In this document: piece by piece, positions 27,419-35,447 of the stretch | Layout of the letters: each line of letters opens with the position of its first letter | Numbering within the stretch: position 1 is the stretch's first letter | DNA from: Halomarinibacterium sp034670265 | Lineage (GTDB): Bacteria > Bacteroidota > Bacteroidia > Flavobacteriales > Flavobacteriaceae | DNA: 46,043 bases | Assembly (NCBI GenBank): GCA_034670265.1 | Contig: JAXMNU010000007.1 | Span: 1-46,043 of the forward strand | Direction of reading: 5' to 3' | The notes under the pieces: model-generated | What the model was told of the DNA's origin: nothing | The model's database searches: none | The model's input: only the letters and a program-made list of their open reading frames with translations | Program-made: the position numbers and the translations under genes

Positions 27419-28312
27419 ATGAAAGCATATGTTTTTCCTGGGCAAGGAGCCCAATTTACAGGAATGGGACAAGATCTTTATGAAGCGTCTCAAAAAGCAA
27501 AAGATTTATTTTCTCAAGCCAATGAAGTTTTAGGTTTTGATATAACAAAAATAATGTTCGAAGGCACTGCCGAAGAATTAAAAGAAACGAAGGTCACTCA
27601 ACCCGCTATATTTTTACATTCTACCATTTTAGCAGAAGTAATGGGCTCAACGTTTGAACCGGATATGGTTGCGGGTCATTCTTTAGGAGAACTTTCGGCT
27701 TTGGTAGCCAATCGCACTCTTGCATTTAGCGACGGATTACAACTGGTTTATAAACGAGCTTTAGCCATGCAAAAAGCATGTGAAATGACTCCGTCCACGA
27801 TGGCAGCCGTATTAGGATTAGAAGATTCTATAGTTGAAAAAATATGTGAAGACACCCCAGGGATTGTGGTTGCTGCAAATTATAATTGTCCTGGACAATT
27901 GGTAATTTCTGGAGAAATCGAAGCGGTTAATTTGGCCTGCGAAGCATTAAAAGAAGCCGGTGCAAGACGTGCTTTATTACTTCCCGTGGGAGGTGCTTTT
28001 CATAGTCCATTAATGGAACCCGCCCGAGAAGAACTAGCAGCTGCTATAGAGAACACACAATTTACAGCACCTGCTTGCCCTATTTATCAAAATGTGAGTA
28101 CAACTGCTGTGATAGATGCTTCCCAAATAAAGAAAAATTTGATGGAGCAATTAACGGCTCCTGTAAAATGGACGCAAAGTGTTCAAAATATGATTAATGA
28201 CGGTGCAACCACTTTTATAGAGGTAGGTCCTGGTAATGTTTTACAGGGATTGGTTAAAAAAGTGGATACTACCATGCTTACTGAAAAGGGCACTTTTTAC
28301 GTAGGTTTATAA
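27419..28312 (+). CDS. fabD: Malonyl-CoA:ACP transacylase
   Basis: 297 residues. It transfers malonyl from CoA to acyl-carrier protein at the start of fatty-acid elongation. G-Q-G-A-Q at residues 8-12, catalytic Ser88 in G-H-S-L-G-E, the His in G-G-A-F-H-S-P-L-M near residue 200, and G-P-G-N-V-L-Q-G-L at the end match the family. It stands alone, without other fab genes nearby, and follows folA by 31 bases on the same strand. Confidence 0.94.
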   Translation: MKAYVFPGQGAQFTGMGQDLYEASQKAKDLFSQANEVLGFDITKIMFEGTAEELKETKVTQPAIFLHSTILAEVMGSTFEPDMVAGHSLGELSALVANRTLAFSDGLQLVYKRALAMQKACEMTPSTMAAVLGLEDSIVEKICEDTPGIVVAANYNCPGQLVISGEIEAVNLACEALKEAGARRALLLPVGGAFHSPLMEPAREELAAAIENTQFTAPACPIYQNVSTTAVIDASQIKKNLMEQLTAPVKWTQSVQNMINDGATTFIEVGPGNVLQGLVKKVDTTMLTEKGTFYVGL

Positions 28313-28390
28313 ATCTTTACCCGTAAACTTTTATCGGCATTGCCCAAAAACAGTACCATTGGCTTTAAGTTAGTTTAAAATTTAAGCCCT

Positions 28391-29005
28391 ATGGATAAGT
28401 TAATGACACCCACAGTAGATGAAAGAATGGATCTTATTTTACAAGAACAATCTTCTTATTTTTCAAATGAATCTATTTCAATTCCGAAAAAGTTATGGCT
28501 TCAAACACTTTCTGAAGTTTCACTTTGGCTATACTCTTTTCATCAAAAGCAACAATTAAAGTATAAAAGAATTGTTGAAAAGCTTAACGATGAAACTTTG
28601 CCTGTACCAAAGGTAAAAACTCAAAAGAAAGTAATATCTGTTTCAGAAGAAATCATTAGTGACATTCTTTTTAAATTGAAACAATTTGAAATGGAGAAAG
28701 GCTATCTAGATAAAAATTTAGATCTTTCAAACCTTGCCAAATCTTTAGGCACAAACCATAGTTATCTTTCCAGAGTGATTAATCAGGTAAAAGAAAAGTC
28801 TTTTAAAAATTACTTGAACGATTTACGAATAGAATATGCCTATGTTGATTTACAAACAAATCCTAAAAAGCGACGTTACACCATAGAAGCTATTGCTAGG
28901 GAAGTTGGTTTTAAAAGTGCAGAGAGTTTTTCAAAAAAGTTTAAGCAACGATTTGAGATGTATCCTTCTGTCTTTTTAAAAAAGTTGAATGAAGGTGATT
29001 CGTAA
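28391..29005 (+). CDS. AraC-type helix-turn-helix regulator, lacking the usual sensor half
   Basis: 204 residues. The C-terminal half (about 95-200) is an AraC-type double HTH: L-S-N-L-A-K-S-L-G-T-N-H-S-Y-L-S-R-V-I-N, then F-K-N-Y-L-N-D-L-R-I-E-Y-A, then I-A-R-E-V-G-F-K-S-A-E-S-F-S-K-K-F-K. This pattern is the one found in large flavobacterial regulators that carry N-terminal TPRs and a membrane helix. Here the N-terminal part is only about 90 residues with no signal, TPR or membrane segment. It could be a solo DNA-binding protein or the remnant of a larger regulator. Target genes are unknown; the converging amidohydrolase begins just 16 bases after its stop. Confidence 0.82.
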   Translation: MDKLMTPTVDERMDLILQEQSSYFSNESISIPKKLWLQTLSEVSLWLYSFHQKQQLKYKRIVEKLNDETLPVPKVKTQKKVISVSEEIISDILFKLKQFEMEKGYLDKNLDLSNLAKSLGTNHSYLSRVINQVKEKSFKNYLNDLRIEYAYVDLQTNPKKRRYTIEAIAREVGFKSAESFSKKFKQRFEMYPSVFLKKLNEGDS

Positions 29006-29021
29006 AGTTTCAGGAGTGGTT

Positions 29022-30299
29022 TTATTCTTTATAAATTACTCCTTCTTTCATAACAAAAATTACATTTTCTAATGTTTTGATATTTTGGGTAGGGTCTTCA
29101 TCTACAGCAACTATATCCGCTATAAATCCTTCTTCAAGTTGGCCAAGTTGCCCTTCCATATTGAGCAATTTTGCATTGGTGATTGTTGCAGATTGTATAG
29201 CAAACATTGGAGACCACCCCACTTCAACCATATACCTAAACTCCTTGGCATTTTCACCATGTGGAAAGACACCAGCGTCTGTTCCAAAGGCAATATTAAC
29301 TCCCTCTTGCTTTACCATGGCAAAAGTTTCTTTTAATTGAGCATCTATAGCTAAAATCTTTGGGATAATAATTTCAGGATAATAATTAGGGATTTTTGCC
29401 ATTTCGGCAACATATCTACCCGCTGACAAAGTAGGAACTAAGTAGGTACCGTATTGCTTCATTAAAAGTGCTGTTTCTTTATCCATGAGGGACCCATGTT
29501 CAATGGTAGTTACACCAGCTTTAATGGCAATTTTCATTCCTTCAATTCCGTGAGCATGTGCTGCAACAGACATCCCATATTCTTTGGCTGTTTTTACAAT
29601 TTCATTAGCTTCATCTTCTGTAAATTGAGCATTCTGTCCATTTTTTGTGACACTCAAAACGCCGCCGGTTGCTGTAATTTTTATCCAGTCTGCCCCATTT
29701 TTATAGCGTTGTCTTACTGCCTTTCGAGCCTCAGCGGGACTGTTAATAACTCCTTCTGCTGGACCAGGATCTCCCATTAATTCTTTTTTTCGACCACTGG
29801 TAGGATCTGCATGTCCACCTGTTGTAGCGATGGCCTTTTCGGCTGTAAAAATTCGAGGGCCAGGGATTTTACCTTTGGCAATAGCGTTTCGCAAAGACAC
29901 ATTTACACCACTTCCCCCTAAATCTCGAACCGTTGTAAAACCAGCCATTAATGTTCGATTTGCAATTTCGGCGGCATTATAAGCTACATCAGCTTCATTA
30001 AGAGTAAAAGATTCAAGGTATCTAGTTGGACTTGTTTCACTTTCAATGTGAACGTGCATATCTATAAATCCAGGTAACACAGTTTTAGACTTTAAATCGA
30101 CGACTTTTATGGAATCATTTGTCGGGTTAACAAACCCATTTTCAACACTTTTAATGGTTTTTCCTGAAACAATAATGGTTTTAGTATTGAGTACTTTTCC
30201 ATTTTTGGTATCGATTATTTTTCCGCAGTGAAGAAAAGTGTCTTGTGCTTGCACCGAAACGAAGACAAATAAAAATAGTGAGAGTATACAATTTTTCAT
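29022..30299 (-). CDS. Exported metal-dependent amidohydrolase
   Basis: 425 residues. Signal peptide MKNCILSLFLFVFVSVQAQ places it in the periplasm or on the cell surface. Metal ligands of the amidohydrolase barrel are visible: H82 and H84 in D-M-H-V-H-I-E, a Lys in D-W-I-K-I-T-A-T-G-G (likely carboxylated), A-A-H-A-H-G, T-I-E-H-G-S and F-G-T-D-A-G-V-F-P-H-G with the catalytic Asp. The pattern is that of imidazolonepropionase-like / Xaa-Pro dipeptidase-like amidohydrolases; the substrate (dipeptide, lactam or other) cannot be read. It lies 74 bases downstream of galE, and two TATCTTTC boxes in that gap suggest its own promoter. Confidence 0.9.
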   Translation of the reverse strand: MKNCILSLFLFVFVSVQAQDTFLHCGKIIDTKNGKVLNTKTIIVSGKTIKSVENGFVNPTNDSIKVVDLKSKTVLPGFIDMHVHIESETSPTRYLESFTLNEADVAYNAAEIANRTLMAGFTTVRDLGGSGVNVSLRNAIAKGKIPGPRIFTAEKAIATTGGHADPTSGRKKELMGDPGPAEGVINSPAEARKAVRQRYKNGADWIKITATGGVLSVTKNGQNAQFTEDEANEIVKTAKEYGMSVAAHAHGIEGMKIAIKAGVTTIEHGSLMDKETALLMKQYGTYLVPTLSAGRYVAEMAKIPNYYPEIIIPKILAIDAQLKETFAMVKQEGVNIAFGTDAGVFPHGENAKEFRYMVEVGWSPMFAIQSATITNAKLLNMEGQLGQLEEGFIADIVAVDEDPTQNIKTLENVIFVMKEGVIYKE

Positions 30300-30335
30300 A
30301 AAAGAAAGATAGTGTAAATTCTGAAGATTTTGAAA

Positions 30336-30370
30336 GAAAGATATTCTTGCCTAATTATAAATAAGTCAAA
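30336..30370 (-). promoter_or_regulatory. Possible promoter for the amidohydrolase gene
   Basis: On the minus strand TTTG (30367-30370) and, 23 bases on, TATCTTTC (30336-30343) resemble the Bacteroidetes promoter with one -7 mismatch. A second TATCTTTC lies at 30304-30311, closer to the ATG but without a -33 partner. Confidence 0.3.
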
Positions 30371-30373
30371 GCA

Positions 30374-31390
30374 TTAAATTCCTCTTACATTTTTCTCCCA
30401 CTTCCAAGCGGAAGCTAGCGCTTCTTCCATGGTTTTTTCGGTTTTCCAGCCGAGTTGCTTGTTTGCCTTAGTGGTATCTGCATACACAGCGATAACATCT
30501 CCTGGTCTGCGATCCACAATTTTGTAAGGAAGCTTTTTACCCGTAACTTTTTCGAAAGCGTTGATTACTTCCAACACAGAGCTACCTTTTCCAGTGCCCA
30601 AATTGAAAATTTCAAAATTTGAAATATTTCTTTTTTCAAAAAGACGTTCCAAAGCAACTACATGTGCTTTTGCTAAATCAACTACATGAATATAATCTCG
30701 AATACAGCTTCCATCTGGGGTAGGGTAGTCATTACCATACACAGAAAGTTCTTTTCGTAAACCCGCTGCTGTCTGGGTTATAAACGGAACTAAATTTTGT
30801 GGTGCACCTTTGGGTAATTCACCAATTTCACCAGATTCATGAGCCCCAATGGGGTTAAAATAGCGAAGCGAAATAGATTGAATTTCTGAAGCATGACAAG
30901 TGTCTCTAATTATCTCTTCACTTATTTGCTTCGTATTTCCATAAGGAGAAACGGCTTGTTTTACAGGAGCCTCCTCTGTTATGGGTAACGTATCTGGTTC
31001 ACCGTAAACGGTACAGGAAGAACTGAAAATAAAGTTAGTAATGTTATGCTTATTGCATTGCTGAAGCAAATAGACAAGAGAATGAATGTTGTTTTCGTAA
31101 TATAACAACGGATTTTCAACACTTTCTCCAACAGCTTTACTTGCTGCAAAGTGGATGATTCCATCTATAGCATGCTCTTTAAAAAAAGATTCAACTTTTC
31201 CTTTTTCGCGTAAATCAATTTTGTGAAATTCGGGTTTTACTCCAGAAATCTTTTCAATTCTATCTAAAACACTCTCCTCTGCATTCGATAAATCATCAAT
31301 AATTACAACACTAAATCCTTTTTCTTGAAGCTCAACTACCGTGTGAGAACCTATATATCCTAATCCCCCTGTAACCAGTATTTTTTTCAT
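30374..31390 (-). CDS. galE: UDP-glucose 4-epimerase
   Basis: 338 residues. It interconverts UDP-glucose and UDP-galactose with bound NAD. The NAD fold starts at T-G-G-L-G-Y-I-G-S-H (residues 7-16), the catalytic Tyr-Lys pair is Y-G-N-T-K near residue 150 with the Ser in F-S-S-S-C-T-V-Y-G, and F-N-P-I-G-A-H and P-D-G-S-C-I-R-D-Y-I-H-V match the epimerase family. It lies 11 bases below the DegT-type aminotransferase gene, consistent with a nucleotide-sugar unit. Confidence 0.95.
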   Translation of the reverse strand: MKKILVTGGLGYIGSHTVVELQEKGFSVVIIDDLSNAEESVLDRIEKISGVKPEFHKIDLREKGKVESFFKEHAIDGIIHFAASKAVGESVENPLLYYENNIHSLVYLLQQCNKHNITNFIFSSSCTVYGEPDTLPITEEAPVKQAVSPYGNTKQISEEIIRDTCHASEIQSISLRYFNPIGAHESGEIGELPKGAPQNLVPFITQTAAGLRKELSVYGNDYPTPDGSCIRDYIHVVDLAKAHVVALERLFEKRNISNFEIFNLGTGKGSSVLEVINAFEKVTGKKLPYKIVDRRPGDVIAVYADTTKANKQLGWKTEKTMEEALASAWKWEKNVRGI

Positions 31391-31401
31391 AAAGTGTATG
31401 G

Positions 31402-32559
31402 CTATTTTGTCACAAAATCAATAACTGTTTTTGTAATAAAATGGATTTGTTCGTCATCCAATTCTGTATGCATAGGAAGCGAAATAACTTCTTTTACCAA
31501 TTGGTTTGTTACTGCAAAATCTGCTTCATTATAGCGTTCATCTACATAGGCTTTTTGAGCATGTAATGGAATTGGGTAATACACCCCACACGGAATTTCA
31601 TTTGCATTAAGATGTGCCACCAAGGCATCTCTATCTGTATTTATAACTCTTAGTGTGTATTGATGAAATACATGGCAATCGCAAGTATCACAAATTGTAT
31701 TTCCTGCATTGCAAAACCCAGTTGGAGTTATAATATTTGGAATTCCCTCAAATGCTTTAGTATATTTTCTAGCAGCATTTTTACGAGCCGTATTGTAACT
31801 ATCTAGCTTTGGCAGTTTAGCTCTTAAAATAGTGGCTTGTATAGAATCTAATCGAGAATTTACACCTACCACATCGTGATGATAGCGAACGTACATCCCA
31901 TGATTTACAATGCCTCGAAGCGTATGTGCTAGCTCATCATCATTGGTAAATATTGCTCCCCCGTCTCCATAACAGCCTAAATTTTTTGAAGGAAAAAAAG
32001 AGGTTGAAGCCACATGACCAATAGCTCCTGTTTTCTTTTTACTTCCATCTTTTGAAGTATAATTAGCGCCTATTCCTTGTGCATTGTCTTCAATAACATA
32101 CAAATTATGCTCTTTTGCAATATCCATGATTTCGTCCATAGGGGCCGCCAATCCAAATAAATGCACTGGAACAATAGCCTTGGTTTTAGGAGTAATGGCT
32201 CGCTTTATTGCTTCAATGTCGATATTAAAATTTACTGGATCTACATCTACCAAAACAGGAGTGAGTCCCAAAAGAGCAATTACCTCAACTGTTGCAGCAA
32301 AGGTGAAATCGGCGGTAATTACTTCGTCGCCTGCCTTTAATCCAAGACCCATCATGGCTATTTGTAATGCATCGGTTCCATTGGCACACGGAATAACATG
32401 CTTTACTCCTAAATAATCTTCTAATTCTTTTTGAAACTGATGTACCTCGGGACCGTTGATAAAGGCGGTTGATTCTATCACGTCGAGCACAGATTGATTC
32501 ACCTGCACTTTTATGTGTTCGTATTGACCTTTAAGGTCAACCATTTGTATTTTTTTCAT
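31402..32559 (-). CDS. DegT/DnrJ/EryC1/StrS family sugar aminotransferase
   Basis: 385 residues from ATG at 32559 (M-K-K-I-Q-M-V-D-L); the frame is open to 32610, but that would overlap the predicted promoter. PLP-dependent transfer of an amino group to a nucleotide-linked keto-sugar. The PLP lysine is K192 in F-F-P-S-K-N-L-G-C-Y-G-D-G-G-A; E-D-N-A-Q-G-I-G holds the conserved Asp. Unusual: a short Cys-rich segment (C283, C290, C293, C295, H296, H299) just before the conserved H-Q-Y-T motif. Upstream of galE and divergent from waaA, so a role in surface glycan or lipopolysaccharide is likely; the exact sugar is unknown. Confidence 0.9.
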   Translation of the reverse strand: MKKIQMVDLKGQYEHIKVQVNQSVLDVIESTAFINGPEVHQFQKELEDYLGVKHVIPCANGTDALQIAMMGLGLKAGDEVITADFTFAATVEVIALLGLTPVLVDVDPVNFNIDIEAIKRAITPKTKAIVPVHLFGLAAPMDEIMDIAKEHNLYVIEDNAQGIGANYTSKDGSKKKTGAIGHVASTSFFPSKNLGCYGDGGAIFTNDDELAHTLRGIVNHGMYVRYHHDVVGVNSRLDSIQATILRAKLPKLDSYNTARKNAARKYTKAFEGIPNIITPTGFCNAGNTICDTCDCHVFHQYTLRVINTDRDALVAHLNANEIPCGVYYPIPLHAQKAYVDERYNEADFAVTNQLVKEVISLPMHTELDDEQIHFITKTVIDFVTK

Positions 32560-32579
32560 GAATATTTTCTCAAAGTGTT

Positions 32580-32610
32580 CAAAATTACGAAAATTGAAAA
32601 CGGCGCACAA
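32580..32610 (-). promoter_or_regulatory. Predicted promoter of the DegT-galE unit
   Basis: Minus-strand TTG (32608-32610), a 20-base spacer, then TAATTTTG (32580-32587), an exact match to the flavobacterial consensus. It is 20 bases above the aminotransferase ATG. It supports the shorter starts of both divergent genes. Confidence 0.65.
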
Positions 32611-32630
32611 TGCAATTCGCCAAAGAAACG

Positions 32631-32638
32631 TATTTTAG
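32631..32638 (+). promoter_or_regulatory. Possible -7 element for waaA
   Basis: TATTTTAG matches TAnnTTTG in 7 of 8 positions and lies 16 bases above the preferred waaA start at 32655. No TTG was found at normal spacing. Confidence 0.35.
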
Positions 32639-32654
32639 CGGTACTTATTCTATG

Positions 32655-33890
32655 ATGCGAACGCTTTATACCTTTTTAACCTACGGAAGTCAAGTAGTAC
32701 TGTGGCCTACTCAGTTTTTCAGTAAAAAGATGAAACTCTTTGTTCAAGGGCGTAAACAGGTGTTTCAAATTTTAAACAAACACATTTCTTCCAAAGATAA
32801 AACAATATGGTTTCATTGTGCTTCCTTAGGTGAATTTGAGCAAGGTGTCCCTATCATGGAGGCGATAAAAAGGGAGAAGCCAGATCATAAACTGGTCGTC
32901 ACTTTTTTTTCACCCTCAGGATACGAAATAAAAAAGAACACACCCATAGCAGATGTGGTTACCTATCTTCCATACGACACTATTAAAAATGCGAAGCAAT
33001 TCCTGAAAATTGTACACCCTTCACTTGTATTTTTTGTGAAATATGACTTTTGGCCAAACTATTTAATCGAACTGAAAAAACAAGGAATTCGCACTTTTTT
33101 GGTTTCGGGTTTATTTAGAAAAAATCAAGCATTTTTTAAGCCTCACGGAGCATTTATGCGAAAAGCATTACATAGTTTTGAACATTTTTTTGTTCAGAAT
33201 GAACATTCAAAAAAGTTATTGTCACAAGTTGGATTTCAAAATGTAACTGTAAGTGGAGACACCAGGTTCGATAGAGTTTCGCACCAGATTGAGCAAGATA
33301 ATTCGCTAGATTTTATGAATGCTTTTTTAATAAATGAAAAGGACATTTGTATTGTTTGTGGGAGTACTTGGCCAGAAGATGAAGCCATTCTTTTAAATTA
33401 TATTAATAACTCTCCTCCACAAGTAAAATGGGTAATTGCACCACATAAAATAGATACCGATAAAATTTTTTCTTTTAAAAATAAACTGAAAAAGAAAGCA
33501 GTGCTTTTTTCAGAAAAAGAAAAATATTCACTTTCTGAAACTTCAATTTTAATATTGGACACTATTGGTTTACTTACAAAAGTATATAGCTATGCAGCTC
33601 TTGCTTATGTGGGAGGTGCTGCAGGAAATACGGGATTACATAATATTTTGGAACCTGCCACTTTTGGAATTCCAATTGTGATTGGTAACAATTTTAAAAA
33701 ATTCCCCGAAGCGCTAAAACTACAGGATCTGGCGGGACTCTATGCTGTTGAAAACGAAGATGATTGCGAGAATGTTTTAGATAAATTTGTGACCGATAAA
33801 AAATTTAGAGAACAAACCGGGATGATTTGTGGCCATTTTGTTAATAGTAATACCGGTGCAACTTTGCGTATTATTCAAAATATTTGTTAA
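32655..33890 (+). CDS. waaA: 3-deoxy-D-manno-octulosonic acid transferase
   Basis: 411 residues from the preferred ATG at 32655 (M-R-T-L-Y-T-F-L); 32652 (M-M-R-T) and 32610 are alternatives, but 32610 is upstream of the predicted -7 box. It adds Kdo to lipid A precursor at the inner membrane, a key step of lipopolysaccharide synthesis. Seen: W-F-H-C-A-S-L-G-E-F-E-Q-G (acceptor motif with the catalytic Glu), F-V-K-Y-D-F-W-P-N-Y, V-C-G-S-T-W-P-E-D-E, L-A-Y-V-G-G-A and N-I-L-E-P-A-T-F-G-I-P. Divergent from the sugar aminotransferase gene. No Kdo-synthesis gene is in the window. Confidence 0.93.
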   Translation: MRTLYTFLTYGSQVVLWPTQFFSKKMKLFVQGRKQVFQILNKHISSKDKTIWFHCASLGEFEQGVPIMEAIKREKPDHKLVVTFFSPSGYEIKKNTPIADVVTYLPYDTIKNAKQFLKIVHPSLVFFVKYDFWPNYLIELKKQGIRTFLVSGLFRKNQAFFKPHGAFMRKALHSFEHFFVQNEHSKKLLSQVGFQNVTVSGDTRFDRVSHQIEQDNSLDFMNAFLINEKDICIVCGSTWPEDEAILLNYINNSPPQVKWVIAPHKIDTDKIFSFKNKLKKKAVLFSEKEKYSLSETSILILDTIGLLTKVYSYAALAYVGGAAGNTGLHNILEPATFGIPIVIGNNFKKFPEALKLQDLAGLYAVENEDDCENVLDKFVTDKKFREQTGMICGHFVNSNTGATLRIIQNIC

Positions 33891-33999
33891 TATATTTTAT
33901 TTTATTTAAATATTTTTGTTAAATATTAATATTTTTTTAAATTATTAACACTAAGCTGGTTTATAATCTATATGTTTACATCAACCTAAACAATAAACC

Positions 34000-34215
34000 A
34001 TGAAAAAATTAATTTTAAGTATTTCAATTCTATTCTCTTTAATTGCATTTGTTGGTTGTCGAGAAAAAGAAACCAAAGTAATTGTTGAAGAAAAAACCAT
34101 TGAAAAAACAACCGAAGAGAAAAAAGGTATTCTAGAACGTGTTGGAGAAGAAGTTGATAAAGAGGTTAATGAGGAAATTGATGAAGAAATTGATAAAATT
34201 GGAAACGACGATTAA
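34000..34215 (+). CDS. Small acidic lipoprotein, C-R-E type
   Basis: 71 residues. A lipoprotein signal ends at C20 (F-V-G-C), followed by R-E-K-E. The mature 51 residues are almost wholly Glu/Lys/Asp/Val/Ile with heptad-like spacing, so a short helix or coiled coil is likely. Function unknown. First of a pair; the next gene begins 30 bases after its stop. Two other C-R-E lipoproteins lie at 34245 and 35448. The upstream 109 bases are very A/T-rich and hold no unambiguous promoter. Confidence 0.78.
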   Translation: MKKLILSISILFSLIAFVGCREKETKVIVEEKTIEKTTEEKKGILERVGEEVDKEVNEEIDEEIDKIGNDD

Positions 34216-34244
34216 TTAATAACACTAACTTAAAATATAAAGCA

Positions 34245-34490
34245 ATGAAAAAAGTAAGCATTTTAGCAATAATAGTATTGATTTTTACTGTATCCTTTAC
34301 ATCTTGTAGAGAAAAGAAAGGAGATGCAACCGACAAAGAAACTATTATCGAAGAAGCTAGAGAAGAAGGAGCTAAAATCGAAGTAAAAGACGGAGGAGAT
34401 AAAGTAAAAATTGAACATCCTGATGGAAGCGAAACTAAAATTAAGACCGATGATGGAGATGTGAAAATTAAGACTGATGATAACCAGTAG
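34245..34490 (+). CDS. Small acidic lipoprotein, C-R-E type, with I-K-T-D-D repeats
   Basis: 81 residues. The lipoprotein signal ends at C21 (F-T-S-C), then R-E-K-K. The second half repeats K-I-K-T-D-D-G-D-V-K-I-K-T-D-D, a beta-strand-like alternating pattern (D-K-V-K-I-E-H-P-D-G-S-E-T-K-I). Function unknown. Same strand as, and 30 bases after, the gene at 34000; probably one transcript ending at the terminator at 34507. Confidence 0.78.
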   Translation: MKKVSILAIIVLIFTVSFTSCREKKGDATDKETIIEEAREEGAKIEVKDGGDKVKIEHPDGSETKIKTDDGDVKIKTDDNQ

Positions 34491-34506
34491 TATTAACTAT
34501 CTGATT

Positions 34507-34536
34507 AAAAAAAGCCCGCATTTTGCGGGCTTTTTT
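34507..34536. terminator. Bidirectional rho-independent terminator
   Basis: GCCCGCA and TGCGGGC (34514-34520, 34524-34530) with a TTT loop, flanked by A7 and T6. It ends the two lipoprotein genes on the plus strand and overlaps the stop codon of the convergent repressor gene. Confidence 0.88.
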
Positions 34537-35305
34537 ATGCTTTTAAGTTACTTATTTGCCCTTTTAGATCTTCCATAGATTGTTGAAGTTGCCGTAGTAA
34601 AGTACTTTCAGAAGGCTCTTCAACACCAAAAGTAAGCTTACTGTTAACCATCCAGAGCTCTTGAATTTCTCTAATTTCAACTTCTATGGGTAAATATTCG
34701 GGATTCAACGAAATCAATTTTACTTTTTGAGGCGTATTGGATAATTTTTGAAGCTTTTTTACCAAAACTGAATCATTTAACACCACTATATATATTCTAC
34801 TATCCGAAGCTTCAGAAATACTGGCAACCGCACGTCCTAACACCCATTCATTAGGTCTAATATTAGGTAACATACTATCGCCTTCCACCTGAAAACCCCG
34901 ATAAGTAGCATTTCGATATTGCGGTAGCGGGATATTAAAAGCAGGTAAATTACCTACCCATTCTACATCTTGCACGTTATGAGGATAACCTGCTGCAGCT
35001 TTTTGATTTACCAATAAAATACTGTCTTCTCCTTCGGTATTTAGCGTAATGACCTTAGGACTTACATCATTTTCATTAATATTAATGTGCTTTACGTAGC
35101 TTTTACCATACAGCCAGAGTGGGTTAATCCCAAATTGATGCAGGAGTTTCATAACTACTTTACCCGAGAGTTTTGTCTTTCCTCTTTCAATATCGGCGGT
35201 ACTAGCTTTAATTCCTAGAGTGTCTGCAAAAGATTGTTGGGTAAACTTTAATTCTTCACGAATTTTTTTAAATCTTTTTACTTCAATCGAGAGTTCTTTA
35301 TCCAT
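34535..35305 (-). CDS. XRE-type repressor with LexA/S24 self-cleavage domain
   Basis: 256 residues. An N-terminal HTH (about 12-45: F-T-Q-Q-S-F-A-D-T-L-G-I-K-A-S-T-A-D-I-E-R-G) is followed by an S24 peptidase domain. Candidate cleavage site A105-G106 (A-A-A-G), catalytic Ser144 in E-G-D-S-M-L-P and Lys183 or 184 in D-S-V-L-V-K-K; the spacing of 39 and 39-40 residues resembles LexA. This suggests a repressor inactivated by self-cleavage after DNA damage, or a phage-like CI repressor. No phage genes lie nearby. A strong promoter with two palindromic sites covers its start, so autorepression is likely. The C-terminal 35 residues (L-R-Q-L-Q-Q-S-M-E-D-L-K) form a possible short coiled coil. Confidence 0.9.
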   Translation of the reverse strand: MDKELSIEVKRFKKIREELKFTQQSFADTLGIKASTADIERGKTKLSGKVVMKLLHQFGINPLWLYGKSYVKHININENDVSPKVITLNTEGEDSILLVNQKAAAGYPHNVQDVEWVGNLPAFNIPLPQYRNATYRGFQVEGDSMLPNIRPNEWVLGRAVASISEASDSRIYIVVLNDSVLVKKLQKLSNTPQKVKLISLNPEYLPIEVEIREIQELWMVNSKLTFGVEEPSESTLLRQLQQSMEDLKGQISNLKA

Positions 35306-35309
35306 AACT

Positions 35310-35339
35310 CAAATATAATTAAAATAGGAATATATCCAA
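35310..35339 (-). promoter_or_regulatory. Predicted promoter of the LexA-like repressor gene
   Basis: Minus-strand TTG (35337-35339), a 19-base spacer, then TATATTTG (35310-35317), matching the consensus. The -7 box ends only 4 bases before the ATG, so the transcript may be almost leaderless. Confidence 0.7.
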
Positions 35340-35361
35340 TATAAATTAGGAATATTTCCTA
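35325..35361. promoter_or_regulatory. Two operator-like palindromes at the repressor promoter
   Basis: TAGGAATATTTCCTA (35347-35361) is a palindrome with TAGGAA/TTCCTA arms. TAGGAATATATCCAA (35325-35339) is a related, less perfect site that covers the -33 TTG. Their centres are about 22 bases apart, two turns of DNA, which suits two dimers on one face. Autoregulation is inferred from position. Confidence 0.55.
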
Positions 35362-35407
35362 CAAAAATAAAATGTAACTTATTAGTACTCAAATCATAAA
35401 ATTTATA

Positions 35408-35415
35408 TAATTTTG
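35408..35415 (+). promoter_or_regulatory. Predicted -7 element for the lipoprotein at 35448
   Basis: TAATTTTG is an exact TAnnTTTG match 32 bases above the ATG; no TTG at the usual distance. It lies about 50-80 bases from the operator-like palindromes. Confidence 0.4.
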
Positions 35416-35447
35416 AACTTGAAAAATTAATTACTAATCTTATCACC

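Noticed and set aside
29012..29043. AGGAGT...ACTCCT stem between the AraC-type and amidohydrolase genes
   Set aside because: Only six base pairs around a 20-base loop with no T-run; too weak to call a terminator.
34535..35305. Phage CI repressor, i.e. a prophage edge
   Set aside because: No integrase, phage structural gene, att repeat or tRNA is seen around it, and the neighbours are ordinary chromosomal genes.
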